DNA from: Megascapheus bottae
Taxonomy: Eukaryota > Chordata > Mammalia > Rodentia > Geomyidae
Direction of reading: 5' to 3'
DNA length: 64,000 nt
NCBI GenBank assembly: GCA_024803745.1
Contig: JANJXV010000188.1
Span: 124,001 to 188,000, forward strand
The notes under the pieces were generated by a model. The model was not told the origin of the DNA and made no database searches. It saw only the letters and a program-made list of their open reading frames with translations. Below, one piece after another: positions 11,546 to 23,898 of this stretch (the first letter of the stretch is position 1; each line of letters starts with the position of its first letter). The translations under genes were made by a program, and so were the position numbers.

Positions 11546-12147
11546 TCGTGGCTGTATTTAAGCCTGCTGATTTTGCTTGATTACAGTTATTTGTTATGTT
11601 ACATAGTTGACAAGCTCTTTTCTTTGACTGTTAGAATATCTTTATAGACAACATCTTTACCAAAGTAATCTTATTTGGGGTAAATTTTCTCAAAGCACAT
11701 TATATGCATGCATAAAAAGATCACACTGAAAACCTTTGTGCAGTTTATATGTGCTAATAAAAAGAAAGAAATCCCTTCTGCTCAGTTTAATGATTTTGGT
11801 TGGCTTGGAGTCTACGACAGAGGCATTATATTTGAACAAACATCCTGTCTCTATTTTTACTGACTATTTTGCCTTTGTTTAATATGTGTGTTTTTTTTTA
11901 AATTGTCTCTGTGTTATACCTTGTTTTTATTCTTAGAGCTTGTAGTTGCATTTCTTCTTTGTTTGGTCTTTATTTTAATAAATTAACTGAGTTATACTTA
12001 TTATTAATTGTCTTTTCAGTATCAGTTTTTCATCTTTTCTTTTTTGCTTTGCCAAATCCTTAGTCTTCTGAGACCTCTCTCTTCCTTACTGACTTTATCT
12101 TATGCATTATATTCAAATATTCACTGCTACAAGTTCATATTTTACAG
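11546..12147. other. AT-rich sequence; possible LINE-1 3' end near 11690-11775
   Basis: AAAACCTTTGTGCAGTTTAT followed by GCTAATAAAAAG resembles the terminal block of the LINE-1 copy ending at 6112 (ATCCCTTTGCACAGC...AATAAA). Nothing else is recognisable. Confidence 0.4.
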
Positions 12148-12665
12148 TCAGGTATTGGTGACTCCTGCCTGTTATACTAGCTACGGGGAAGCTGAGTTTG
12201 AGATGGAGAGAACTGAGGTTAGAGGCTAGCTAAGGGTTGAGAGAGCTGAATGTAGTAGCAAGCAAAACTAACATAGTTTCATCACACACAACTCTGTGCC
12301 CTGACAACAAGAAAGATCCCTAACTCAAAAATAATTAGCAACTGTGTGTACTGGCTCATGCCTACCATCCTAGCTATTTAGGAGACTGAGATTTGAGGGC
12401 TGAGGTTTTGAAACCATCCTGGGCAGATGAATGCAGGAGATTATCTCCAATTAACCAGCAAAAAGTCAGAAGTGGAGATGTAAGTCAAATGGTAGAGTAC
12501 CAATCTTGAATGAAAAAGTAAGCAAGATCTTGGCATGAAGCCCAAAGTTTAAATCTCAATACTGGTACAAACAAAGTAAAACAAGAGAGAGTGAAAAAAA
12601 AAGATAGGACTGGAGATGTGACTCAGTGGTAATAATACTTGCTGAACAAATTGAGGATTATTTTT
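12148..12665 (+). mobile_element. Tandem B1-type heads with ID-like tail
   Basis: A first decayed B1-like head (TATTGGTGACTCCTGCCTGT, CTAGCTACGGGGAAGCTGAG) at 12148-12330 is followed by a second (CTGGCTCATGCCTACCATCC, GGAGACTGAGATTTGAGGG) at 12340-12590. An ID-like block follows at 12603-12665 (GGACTGGAGATGTGACTCAG). It may be two adjacent insertions or one multi-headed SINE. Confidence 0.6.
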
Positions 12666-13351
12666 CAGACCTTAGTACTGTTCTTCCCAAGTTTATTATT
12701 AGTTGTGTGAACTTTTCTTGTCATTTACATAATAAAATTTGGCATTTCTTTGGTCCCTATTTACACCAATCATTCAGGCAAGTCTTTACATGGAGAATCT
12801 CATTGTTAACGCCATTAAAAACAATCTCAGTTCATTTACTTCTGAATTTCTTTGTTTCATTTCTATTTAGAATAGTACCAATATATTTAAAACCATCCTT
12901 CTGTCAAACATATATCAATCATCTGGCAGTGTTTGAAGGAAAAATCTGAGTCTAGCTTGATATTTTATTCATTTCAAACACAATCAGCTTTCCTGTTTTC
13001 ATGTTGATGTAATTCCTTCTCTATCTTTGGAATTTTGAAAGTCACCAGGGCATAGTTAGGTATCATTCCTTGTCATTAATTACATTTGATTCTTGGAGAG
13101 CAATGTTACTCCAAGATACCAGAAGAGGTTGCTTCTGTCTAGAAATATTTTCTTTTATTATGGCTCTGATATATGTCTTCTCCCAGTGTCTTATGACTCC
13201 TGTCAGGTACATTGCTTAGGTCTATGCGGTTCCTCATTCCACGACATCTATAATTTTCATCTTTTTGTTTCTTTTGTTCTCTTCAGGAAAGGAAAGGCTT
13301 TGGAGACCGATCTCTTCTTTATTGGCCTTCCTTTTTGTATTAAATAAAATA
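12666..13351. other. AT-rich unique sequence
   Basis: Contains plus-strand open frames of 107 and 84 codons with no recognisable motif; their hydrophobic, Phe-rich composition follows the T-rich base content. Nothing else seen. Confidence 0.5.
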
Positions 13352-13602
13352 TAGCCAGGTTCCCGTAGCTCATGTCTGTAATCTTAGATACTCAGGAGGC
13401 TGAGATCTTGAGGATGATGGTTAAAAGCCAAGTCGAGCAGGAAAGCCCTGGAAACTCATCTCCAAAAACCTACTAAAGCAACATAAAAGCCAGAAGGATG
13501 GCTTTGGCTCAAGTTGTAGAGTGTTAACCTTGAGCAAAAGCAGCTCAGGGACAGCACCTAGACCCTGAGTTCAAGTCCCAGGACTGTCACAGACACAAAA
13601 CC
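13352..13602 (+). mobile_element. B1-ID composite SINE
   Basis: AGCCAGGTTCCCGTAGCTCA head, ACTCAGGAGGCTGAGATC, GGCTTTGGCTCAAGTTGTAG, TTGAGCAAAAGCAGCTCAGG and GAGTTCAAGTCCCAGGACTG in the expected order, then an A-rich end. Near full length. Confidence 0.88.
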
Positions 13603-15164
13603 ATTTGTCAACCTTTCTTTATTTTCCCCCTTAACCAGATTCCTATTCCTTTTATCTCTTGATTTACAGATCCATGCTTATTTTAACTGAAAAACTAAAA
13701 TCTGTTTTCAAAAGGTATTTTTCTAGAGTGCTGACACATTTCCTTTTCTGAACTCTGGAAGCTGTGTGCTCTTATTTTGATGGGGTGCTTGTATTATTTG
13801 TCATTCTCTCCGTGGTCTAGGGAATGGTCTTGTTGGAGATCTTAGTTCCCTTCTCAAAAAAAAAAAGAAGAAGACAATCCACTAGTTTTAGATGAGCCCC
13901 TTGGGAAGACAGAACATGGTTAATCAGATGGAATTCTCAGGGCTTTTGAAACTAAAGCCAGTGATGCTAAGACCTGAGCCAGCAGAGGATGGATGCTCTG
14001 TATCGGTCACGGGTGGTTCCCTGGAGTGAAAGCAAAGATGTGGGTTGGAAGAGAGGCTTCGTGCATGTCCCACAAGGGGCAGGGGCAATGCTGTGTCACA
14101 CTTCCACCTCTGGGGTGTGCTGCACCTGGACTCATCCTGTGTGGGGACTTCATGTATCTCATGATGCCTCGTCCCTTCATTCCTGGCTCACTTCTCTAGT
14201 CTTTCTTTCAACTCTGGGATTTCAGGTCAATATATTTTCACTTAAATGGAATCAATTTCTCTAGCATTATGTAAATAAGACTCTATCGGATACATCCTAC
14301 ATTCTACTCTTTTGATATCTAGGTTTAGGAATTTTTGGTTCCTTTCTAGCCTTATCTTCCATCCACCTGCTAAGTCTAAATTCCAACTTTTGCTTAAGAC
14401 AATCACAATCCTTTATATTCGGTGCACCAAGACCCCTGATCATTAGCACATATTTTTGTATCATCTTCAATGCTTTCTTGTTTAGAAAAGGAGTGGTCTG
14501 TTCAGGTCTGATGTTTCCTCTTTAGCCAGCGAGTCAATGTCCTTTGATTAATTTGCCTTGATTGATTGTGCTGTTATTAAAATCATCTCAGATTTTAACC
14601 TATCGGATGGCCAATAGTCACAGTCTTTAGCCATATTGTTGGGGTTTACAAATCAAGCATTACATGCAGATATGATGGAAGAAAAAAAAGATCATCTTTA
14701 TTTATTTGATCTTTATGATCAAATTATCAAATTGTAATCAAATGATCTCTGTTTGATTGCAAACAAGGTCCTCCTGACCAAGAATATGAATAACAATTTA
14801 GATTGGCATATGGAAAAATAGGAATGAAAAAGGAGGGTGCAATGGAGGTTGGGCAGGCAGAGCCATTCTTCATCTTCTGTGAGGTAGTAGCCAATTTTCT
14901 ACACATCTGGACAATATTTACCTAAATCACAACTTCAATTTCTGTCAAAATTTTATAAATGCATTTATATTGTATATTTGTAGGAATAGTTAATATAAAG
15001 GTAGAAGAGAGCACTAAATGTCTCAAGCTTTCTATTGGCACAATCTGTTCATTGCTGAGAGAAAATGTAAGCACAGGGAAAGCCTGCTACTTCTAGCACT
15101 GAAAAACAGCTTATAACACTGTCTTATAGCAGAGTATGAAAGCTTTTATTAGCGAGGCACTGAC
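13603..15164. other. Unique sequence, no gene seen
   Basis: No repeat recognised apart from an A-run/AAG tract near 13855-13875. The region 14690-14760 is dense in TTTGAT/ATCAAA words, including a perfect 7-bp inverted repeat (TTTGATC at 14705-14711, GATCAAA at 14717-14723). Two overlapping frames of 91 and 68 codons around 13990-14264 lack motifs. Confidence 0.5.
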
Positions 15165-15660
15165 AGGTGGAAAAATAAAATTGCATCTCTACCTTACTCT
15201 TTATACCCAAATAAAAAATCCCAGATACATTGAATACTAAAACTTAAACAATAGAAATAAAGAAAAGTCCTCAAAGGAAATACAAAAGGAAACTTTTAGA
15301 GTCTTAAAATAGGAAAAATAATTGAAAGGACTTCACAAAGTTTAGAAATCTTAAGGGAAAAGATGATAAATGTGACTTATAAAATTGAATCATTCCTGAT
15401 AATAAAAGCACTTCTAAACATGGCTAGGAAACAAATGGAAAAATAAAAAGAAAAATTACAACACAAATGACAGAAGTCCCATCCAACAGAATATGAAGAC
15501 ACCTTATATATACATAATATGGATATTACTTCTCCAGTGGGCAAAGGACATGAAAGATAGCTTATAAACATGTAAAAATGTAGGAAATATTGCTCCACTT
15601 ATTATAACAAATATAAATTAAAGCAATGAATTGTCCACTTGTGCAGTCACAAGATACAAT
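15165..15660 (+). mobile_element. Old LINE-1 ORF2 fragment
   Basis: An A-rich coding-strand pattern follows ORF2 order: GAAAAGTCCTCAAAGGAAA, AAAGATGATAAATGTGACTT, CAGTGGGCAAAGGACATGAA and TTATAACAAATATAAATTAA. No open frame survives. A SINE follows immediately. Confidence 0.6.
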
Positions 15661-15699
15661 AGTATTTGAATTAATACTGAAGTTTATTTATTTATTAAT

Positions 15700-15885
15700 A
15701 ATTTGTTTTTGCTGGTACTGGGGTTTGAACTCAGGGCCTGAGTCACACTTCCATTTTAATTTTTGGTGGTTAATTGGAATAAGAGTGTCACCGACTTTTC
15801 TGCCCAACTGGCTTTGTATCTTTATCCTCGAGTCTGAGCATGCTGATCTGAGTAGCTAGGATTGTAGATATGAACCACTAGTTTC
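15700..15885 (-). mobile_element. B1-ID composite SINE
   Basis: GCTGGTACTGGGGTTTGAAC (reversed ID end), GTGGTTAATTGGAATAAGAG (reversed middle), and GAGTAGCTAGGATTGTAGAT (reversed B1 head). The part between the ID end and the middle is shortened. Confidence 0.82.
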
Positions 15886-17265
15886 TACTTGTAAGTTGTT
15901 TATTTTTCTCAAAGTATCGAGACAAGCAATAATCACTGTATTGTAGTTTCATCTCAGAAGATGATGTAACTTTACTCCCTCACCCGTGGGGCACACAGAG
16001 ACCCTGGGGACAAGCAGTAGGGCATCTATGGGTTACTGTAGTACTCTTTTAGGCTCTTGTATTCAAGGTAGCCTAAGAACTTCATGACAAGTTTCCAGTT
16101 TCCCCAGACCTGGAGTATTCCCACTCTGTTGCCAAAATGGCACAGTATTCTACATTCCACATTTATATCTCTACTTTCTGAAAAAACTGGGGCTGTCAAA
16201 TCCTGGCTTAGCCCAGGTCTGAGGCTAGCCCTTTTCTTCCCAAAAGTGTCATCAATGGGCAAAGGGCCAAAATCACCACAGTGCGGTGTGTGGGAGGGGA
16301 GAGTCTGCCACAGAGGTGTCTCACTTACACATTATCGATGACACTACATGTGCATCCACAAGCATCTAAGGAAATCGGGTCTGCTAAGGCAAGTGAAGAA
16401 ATTACCAGATAGACATTTTAAAATGAGAGTACGTCAATACCCAGAGATTGGAACAGTCTCAGAACTCTATTATGTAGGGGAAAAAAACAAAAAAGAAATA
16501 TTGTGCAACAATGGGAGAAGGGAATACATATGGCTGGTCAGCATGTGTTGGCATAACTTGTTTCTGAGAATATTACTAAGAATATAATAACCCTGTTTAG
16601 TTATATTTTGTGCTTACTTGGGCCATGATCCTTCCAATTTCTGCCTTTGAATTGCACTGACATACTACTTTAGTGGGAGAATGGGAAGTAGAAAAAGATT
16701 CACCTTTTAATTTATGATTCTCCATACAGTATTGGTAGATTTTTTGAAGTTATGTGTATATATTAAGTATTTAAAGAATAAAACATAATAAATATATACA
16801 CTGGGGAAACAGTCATGGGTTTACAGTTATTACAGCTGTCTAGGAAAAAAATCTCAGTTTTTCTTTGAAAGAAATAAAATATTTAACTTATTTAAAACAG
16901 AAAGAGGAATCGTAAAACTTTTTTGTCAAAAAATATAGAATAATTTGGCTTCCATCAAATTGAATTATCATGAAGATATTGGACACCAGAATTATACAAT
17001 GGAAACACTACTGCTTGATTATTTTTTAATGGATTTAAATGTGAAGTCAATAGACATTTTCCCAGTTCCTTTCCTCAATACACATTTTCTATAGTACACA
17101 TTACCACCTGGCCAGGAGTTCTGGAATACTATTGAGTCCATTACTCCATAATATGGTGTAGTTTGATCCCTTGGCCATGTGCGGGTATGGGGGGAGGGGG
17201 ACGGAGACTGTTACCGAATATAGAATTTCTTTTCCTTAACCTGGTCTTGTTCCTTGGTTTTTCAC
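15886..17265. other. Unique sequence, no gene seen
   Basis: Open frames of 85, 79 and 78 codons overlap each other on both strands around 16026-16587 with no motifs. The 16740-17040 part is AT-rich. No repeat confidently recognised. Confidence 0.5.
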
Positions 17266-17560
17266 CATTTCAGAATGTCCTACCTCATTAATTCTGTATC
17301 CTCTGCCTGACCTTTTGATTTTTGCCTTGTAAACATCTCTGGCAACTTTTCACTTCTCTTTAATGCAATTTCTTTAAGATCTGTCTCTACCATTCTGTAT
17401 CTCTTCTTTGTCATCCATTTCCTGTACTTACCTCATTAAGATAGGCTTTGGAAGCCCTTCCCTCCCTCTGACCCCCTATATCACTGTGGATTAGAAACAT
17501 TAGGTAATTCCTTTGAAGATAATGTCTAGCCCCCATGTGAGGTTGAAGAGATTTCATACT
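17266..17560 (+). mobile_element. Possible LINE-2 (L2) remnant
   Basis: GGAAGCCCTTCCCTCCCTCTGACCCCC-like order (CTTTGGAAGCCCTTCCCTCC then CTGACCCCCTATATC) recalls the L2 3' UTR 'gaggccttccctgaccaccc'. An upstream block (TCCTCTGCCTGACC) recalls 'ccctctgcctggaatgc'. Weak, by eye. Confidence 0.4.
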
Positions 17561-17884
17561 CTTTTCCTTAGCTTCATTTCATCCTCCCTCAACACATACA
17601 CCTTGCTACTTTTAACCTTTTGGTTACAGATGAAGCAATCTAGAGGTGCCATGCTGTAGTCAGGATGGAGTTTGATTGGAGGGTTCATTGCATTTCTTTG
17701 ACACTTCCTCAGTCAGATACATCACATTTCTCTATCCTCAGTGGGTTTCCAATACAGGCTCCAGAAACTGGGCCTGTGTAAATTACTTCAGACTGAAACA
17801 ACAAACTTGCAAAGCCCATTCTGACACTTTCATCCCCTCTTGACACTGTCACTCAGAACCCTACCTAAGTCCCTTCACCTCTGC

Positions 17885-19035
17885 TCCCAGCATGCCATGC
17901 CTCATCTTCTGACTCCCCTTATGTCACCATGTTGCCCTTCTTTAACTTTTCATTAAAGTTGATCTGTTCTGTTAAGGTTTTTTTCTGCTCTTTCTGTATT
18001 CTAATACCCTCAGGACTCAGTTTCCTAACATCCCTGACAATGTTGGTCCCATTTTGTCTTGATAGTGCTGAGGAAGGAAGTACAACCCCAGGGAAGAGTG
18101 CTTGGGCTGCATCCCTGGGCTGCAGGTGGTCAGAACCCTCACCCCACCATCTCACCCTATGCTTTCCCACACAACATTCCCCCCACTATGGACTTGAAAC
18201 CAGAGTGTGTTTCCCCAGGCTCAATTCCAGTGGTTCCATGTGTCAGATCCAGGTACAAACCCTAGTATATCAAACAAAGAAATGAGTGGTGGTGAAGGAC
18301 AGAGAAAGGAAGTTTATTAAGAGGCATATACACAGTGTGGGAAGAAACACAGTAAACAATTTGGCTCAGCTTTGAGGTGTAGGCATGAGTTTTAGCTTTA
18401 AATAGAGAAAGCATTGTGGCAGAGGGTGACAGCTATACACACGTAAGCAGTTCTAGTCCCAATGTGTCTTGATTCGTGTTCATTATCTTTTTTTTTTTAC
18501 CACTTCTATTTATCATGTAAAGGGAGTAGTAGGTCAGGTTAAACAAGGTCTTATTGCCTGTTAGAGGGTCAGTCCCAAGGAGGCTCTGCTACCTTTCCCT
18601 TGGGCATAGTTTTGAAATAAGGATGTTGGTTCTAGCCAGTGCCAGCTTGGCCACATGGTAGATAGGGAATTGGATTTAACTGGTGCCATCTTGTTTTCAT
18701 GGTGGAGAAAGGGGAAAGTCCCACCTCCCAATTAATGGACATGCCTGAATTCCTAAAAGTAATGGCAGGGACTTAAACAATAGGTTACTGGACCTGTTAG
18801 AGTTGTGTCTCGAGCTTGAGAGACTTAAATTTCCTGTGACCCTGCCCCCTGATTCTGACAAGCTCAGACACCATTAAGCCATGCCTATGTCAATGTCTCC
18901 TGTCTGCTGTCCCCTGGCTCTCTTCTGGTCACCATGGCTTCCCACTTCAGCGCTCGAGTGGAGTTGATCTGGTATTGTTTCTTCTGCTCTCTCAGTTTTC
19001 TAAAAGTGTTCAGTGTATTAGAGGGGCTGCAGAAC
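17885..19035. repeat. LTR-like or duplicated stretch, family unknown
   Basis: Two segments about 1 kb apart (17885-18015 and 18888-19035) share collinear words in the same order: GCCATGCCT, GTCACCATG, GTTGATCTG, TCTGCTCT. Between them, 18290-18870 has AGGAAGTTTATTAAGAGGC, an LTR-like reversed AATAAA context. I cannot name a family; a duplicated old retroelement is one reading. A 118-codon frame (17929-18285) has no recognisable motif. Confidence 0.3.
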
Positions 19036-21476
19036 TTTGAGACAGGAGTCTACCTGCAGATGCCAGCTTTCTAATGAAGATTCCCAATCTGACCTCTCAA
19101 AATGTGGCTTCTCTGATTCTCATGATTAAAATTTACCTTACAACAGTTTCCTATCATTCTTGCAAAGATGGTATCTCATTATAAGGATGTCTTTGGAGAA
19201 CTTCTGCCCTCTCTGGCTACCAAGGTGGTTGCAAAGTAACTCCAATAGGAAAGTAGGTAGCTATAAAGTGGAGGCAGAAATGGCAAGCTTTTATTTTGCT
19301 TTTACTCAATTCATGGGCTCAAGTAAAAGGACTCAGAGCTTTCATTATTTTTTTGGCAGCAAAAGCAATTTCTAAATACATATAATAGTCCCCCTTTTTT
19401 TTGCTTTAATGAAGTCTTCTAAATAACTCTTTACCCAAATTCACATAAATATGGGGAGTGCCTATTTTCCAAATAATTGGTACATGTCATTATTTACACT
19501 TACCTCTGTCTTACCGAAAACATTAGTTGACAAGTCTATCTGAACTAATGAAATACTTCTGGTATATCTATGTTTTCTACTTTGCTCTGTTACCATATAA
19601 TGCAGAAGAGAAAGGATCAGAAGAGAAAGGAAGAAAATCTACTCCCCCATTCCTATCCTCCACCCAGAATATTATCTGCAGGCCTCACCTTCTTATTGTC
19701 CCCTGGGTTCTAAGGGTAAACTTACTTGGTACTTTTGAGGCTGGAGGCAGATTTGACCCACTGGGGATCTCTGATATCTAATTCCTATGTGCTGAGGACA
19801 ATCAACACTCCCAGCTCAGAGGACCTGAAGTAGGAGAGGTAGCGACAAGCATGCTTGCAAAGGAGCAAGATCCTCCTGGGAGGTGCTGAGCGCCCCAGAA
19901 GCTTTCAGAGCTGCTCCAGAATTCCCTTCATCGAGAACTGATATCTATCAAAGTCACATTCAGCTGCAATGAATTAGGCTTTAGAGAGAAGCATTTTCCC
20001 CTCATCCTTCATGGAAATGATTTAAAGATGAAAGTGCAGGCAGTTTAGGTATTGCCTTTGTGTGACCGTCCTGCAACCATGGTCATCAAGGCTCCTCCCG
20101 GAGGCAAACATCTTTCCTAGAATGGGTTCTCTGAAGTTTGTGTGGAATTTAGGTACTTATGTGTCCTAAGGCCTCAGGCACCCCGTTGTCATTAAAATTA
20201 TCACACGTGGGAGGCTGAGGATGATGACAGAAATGGGACTGTAAACACACACCCAGTTGTTGTCCTAAGCAGCAGATCCTGCTGGAGAGAGCTGAGGGAC
20301 TGGGTGATATTGTCTTCTACAATGGCTCATGGATTCCAGAGAGGTTGGAATGGAAGAGTAGGTGGCACTGGTAATGAGCACTGACCCAAGTAGCTGGGTA
20401 GAACCAAAGGATGTTGGGTCAGTGAGGATCACAGTAGGTATGGAGGCCAGGCCCTAGGAATAGCAAGTTCAAGTCTCAGTGCTTCTCTGTCCTCCCAGCA
20501 TGCTCTTTGCTCATATCTGGTCTGCCTTTTGTGTGCTTATCTTCCACTGATGGGCAAAAATTCCCAGGGCAGAACTTTGAAAGTTCACTGGGGCTCTGAC
20601 TGTGGACTCTGGCCTTCTAGTTTGGGCTCAAAACAATGGCCCAATGACTGACACTCAGAATTCTTTTAGTACAGGTTAAACAACTGAAAGTGGTCACTGC
20701 AATGGTCCACCCACCAACTTTCTTGGTGCTGCCATTGTACCCAAGGCCTAGGCCAGAGTCCCAGGAGGCATTGCTTCCACGCCCCTATTCTTTTCTACAT
20801 TGAATTTGTCACTAGCTTCAGTTGTTCTAAAATATATCTATGGAAGCCATTACAGCCCCAGCTCAAGTTCTCCTAGTTTAGACTCACGGACAGCTCTACC
20901 AGCACTCTAGTGATGCTACCTCCCTAAGAACTCATCCTCTGAAAACCCAAAGAACTAATTCTAAAAAGTGATACTAGAATTTGAGCCAAAGCCCTGGTTC
21001 CAGAAGTCTCAACACAACAGGGCCTTTCCTAGAAAGCCCAGCAATGATCTAAAGGTGCTGAAGGGGTGAAAATAATTCAGTTCACAAGGTGAACACATTG
21101 GGCAGAACAGGGGCTGAAAGACGTGAAGATGAGATTTTTTTAAAGTGCATACAACAGTCTTGATGTTATGTAGTAAGGAGAAACAAAGGGCTGAATTAGG
21201 GGGTTCCTTGGTAGTAGTCCAGCTCACCCTGATCAGATTACTGGTTGGGTAGATTATTGCATACAGGATAGGATCACAAGAATTCCCCGCCCCCAAGGCA
21301 AGATTTTGTTGATATGAAGGAGGTCTTTCTGGGGATGGGGGTGAGATTTAATATTTTATGTTAAGATGTTCATCAGTCACACTTGTTGCTCTCAGAATCA
21401 AGATGACCTTGAAGAGTAAAGATCCAGGGGAAACCAGAAGTAGCAAAGCAAAATGAGATGGCATCAGAAACAAAGT
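19036..21476. other. Long repeat-poor unique stretch
   Basis: About 2.4 kb with no SINE, LINE or microsatellite that I recognise, the longest such stretch of the window. No open frame over about 95 codons and no exon-like reading. The 19.8-20.2 kb part has higher GC than its surroundings. Confidence 0.5.
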
Positions 21477-22025
21477 GGTCCAGGTACAGATGTCTCATGC
21501 CTATAATCCAAGCTACTCAGGAGTCTGAAATCTGAGAATCATGCTTTGAAATTAGCTTATGCAGATAAGTCTGAGAGGTTTATCTTCATGGTTGTTGTTT
21601 ATAATGTACTATGTGAAGTTATTTCTTTTCTCTTTTCCTCCCCTTATGGTTTATCTCATGTTGTCACTGCATCTAACTTGGGTACCTGGTATATTGTATC
21701 TACATTTATTTGTTCATTTGAAATAGGGAAGGAAAAACAAGATGATTGGGAGGGGGTGACGGGAGAGAAAGTAGAAGAAAAACATGGGAAAGGGTGTCAA
21801 TGTCCAAGAAGTAATGTATCCACTACCTGATGAATGTAACTGTCACTCTTCTATACATCACCACAGCAATAAAATAAAATTAAAAAAATAAATTCTTATC
21901 TAATTAACCAGTCAAAAGCCCAGAAATGTATATGCGGCTCAGTTGATAGAGCACCAGCTTTGAGCAACAACAACAAATAAGACAATCTAGAAGAAAATCC
22001 TGAGTTCAAACCCCAGTACAACCCG
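21477..22025 (+). mobile_element. B1-ID SINE split by a LINE-1 insertion
   Basis: Head at 21477-21587 (CTCATGCCTATAATCCAAGC, GCAGATAAGTCTGAGAG) and tail from 21891 (TTCTTATCTAATTAACCAGT, CGGCTCAGTTGATAGAGCAC, GAGTTCAAACCCCAGTACA) make one SINE when the middle is removed. The intervening 303 bases are a LINE-1 3' UTR. Confidence 0.85.
21588..21890 (+). mobile_element. LINE-1 3' UTR inserted into a SINE
   Basis: Same order as the LINE-1 at 36.5 kb: TAATGTACTATG, GGTTTATCTCATGTTGTCAC, TTTGAAATAGGGAAGG, CATGGGAAAGGGTGTCAATG, then CAATAAAATAAAATTAAAAA tail. Flanking TTATCT on both sides fits a short or decayed target duplication. Confidence 0.85.
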
Positions 22026-23710
22026 ATCTCTGTCCTCCTCACACACACACAAAGAAAAAAAATGGAGTCAGGTCAGTGACTCAGCCTGCCTTCCAAACTC
22101 AAGTCCTTCTGTTTCTAAAAATCGCTGTGCTGTTTCAACATCTCACTGGGTGGTGAGGATTGAAGTGGCTAAACCTATCCATGTCTGGGTAAGGAATATT
22201 TTCTGAGTGTCAATGCTTCTCTGGACTTCACTGGACCTCAGTGAGAGGCACACATGTGTGTCCCATGCTTGGGCATGGTGTACTTGAATCTCAGAAGAAT
22301 CATTGAGCTGTTTGAATCTGAGAAAGTCCAGATCGATGTAAATGGGTTTTATGTCTGTGCAGCACGTGTCTCTGAAAATGGCTATGTTAGATTTGTGTGT
22401 ACTAAGGTGTGTTCACTCCTGGGTGCTTGTGTGTGAGTTTGTGCTTTTGTGTGTAGGTGTGTTGATGTCCATGGGTGATCCTGTGGATTCTCTATGCTTT
22501 GTTGTTTCTCTGATCTTTTACTCTCTGGGAGGGTGAGTGATTTCTGTCGGTAGAGAATGTTCCAATAAGGAACACTGTGAAAGAAATCATTTCACACTCC
22601 CCATAATGCAGATTATGTGCTCTGTTCTTGGCAAGTGAGTGGTTGCTGAGTTACTGCAAGTCAGCTCCTTTCTTCTCCTGCGATGATGCATCGACTGCTT
22701 GCTGGATGTTTTTTTTCCCCCTCCTTTAAATACAAGCGAGTTTCTTTTCCTTTTTGTGCATCCTCCTCTAAGCTTGGGAGCACAGCACTGGACAGGGCAC
22801 CATCTTTCTCTGAGATTTACTATATCTGGCAGAACTTGGGGAGGGCAGCCAAGATGGGGAGGGCTGAGTGTACCCTAGCTCTCTAAGGAGAGATGAGGCA
22901 TTCTCTAGAATTTGGAGGCAGAGAGCAGCTCTTCTTTATTGCTATGGCTCTTCTGGCTTTAAGACCATTTGTAACAGAGCAGAAAGCTTTATAGGGAAGT
23001 ATTTATTTGGAAAGAACTGGCTGAGAGGAAGTAAGGAGGGAATGAGTTCAAGCCAGATAAGTCTGGACTCTGAGAAATAGCTAGTTAAGAGAACCAGGGC
23101 CAGCAGATCAGAGCCTCATTCTCAGGTCTGTAGTTTTCTTGAGCGACTCCTCACCCTGGAGTCATCCTTAGAGGAGAAGAGCAGAACTTGTGTTCCATAC
23201 CCTTTCTGTCCTCCTTCCTCACCACTCATTGTCTCTGGGCCTTTTTAATGGTCACTCTGAAAGCTCACTAGGAAAGCTCCTCACACATGCTATGTCAGGC
23301 AATGAAGCCCTGGGCACAGCTTTGCCCACCTGGCACTGTGGAAATGAGAAGGAAGCAAGACAGCATGTGGCTTTCCATTACACAGAATATCAGCCACAGA
23401 GCAGCGAATGTTAACTCTCAGTCTCCTGACACCCCAGCGAGTGTCCTTTCCATCACACAAAGGTCGTTTGGGATGACTTTTAGGTGTCAGATGACTTTTA
23501 TTTAAAACCAGAAAATAACTTCCCCTTATGGGACCATACAGTGAAGTGGAAAGTCATGTAACGAGTCAGGAAAAGAGCCTAGCGACAGTGCAATAGAGGA
23601 CTTTCATCTGGAAGGAATGTTCGTGCCTTTGAAGAGGCAGTTACAGGAAAGTTTGATGTGGGCCAGATATGGAGAGTTCTGAGAATGAACGGCACAGTGG
23701 CCAACTTAGT
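22026..23710. other. Unique sequence, no gene seen
   Basis: A short (CA)n lies near 22039-22055 and a TGT-rich stretch at 22245-22460. TGCTGAGTTACTGCAAGTCAGC at 22645 is a near-palindrome but unsupported as a site. Several 60-80 codon frames overlap on the plus strand and show no motif. Confidence 0.5.
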
Positions 23711-23850
23711 CAGTTCAGTTCACTTCAACCATCGTTTACTCAAGACCCTTTGGAGGCCCAGGGCTGGGAAGGTGCCAGACATACAGAGAAGGAGAAGGCT
23801 GTGTCTTCAGGGAGCTCAAAAACAGATGGGGTGGGGGAGTCAGAAAACAA
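23711..23850 (-). mobile_element. LINE-2 (L2) remnant
   Basis: GTTCACTTCAACCATCGTTT...AGGTGCCAGACATACAGAG and TCAGGGAGCTCA follow the order of the reversed L2 3' end ('aacaaatatttattgagc ... gggatacag ... ggagctcaca'). Ancient and diverged. Confidence 0.5.
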
Positions 23851-23898
23851 CAAAAAAAAATTACTCCTAATGAAATGTACAGTCATGTCCCAGCCATT

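Noticed and set aside
17929..18285. 118-codon plus-strand open frame
   Set aside because: Overlaps other frames on both strands and a stretch with duplicated or LTR-like wording; no recognisable motif.
22640..22675. MAF/NRL-type palindrome (TGCTGAGTTACTGCAAGTCAGC)
   Set aside because: The two half-sites are too far apart for the standard site and nothing else supports regulation.
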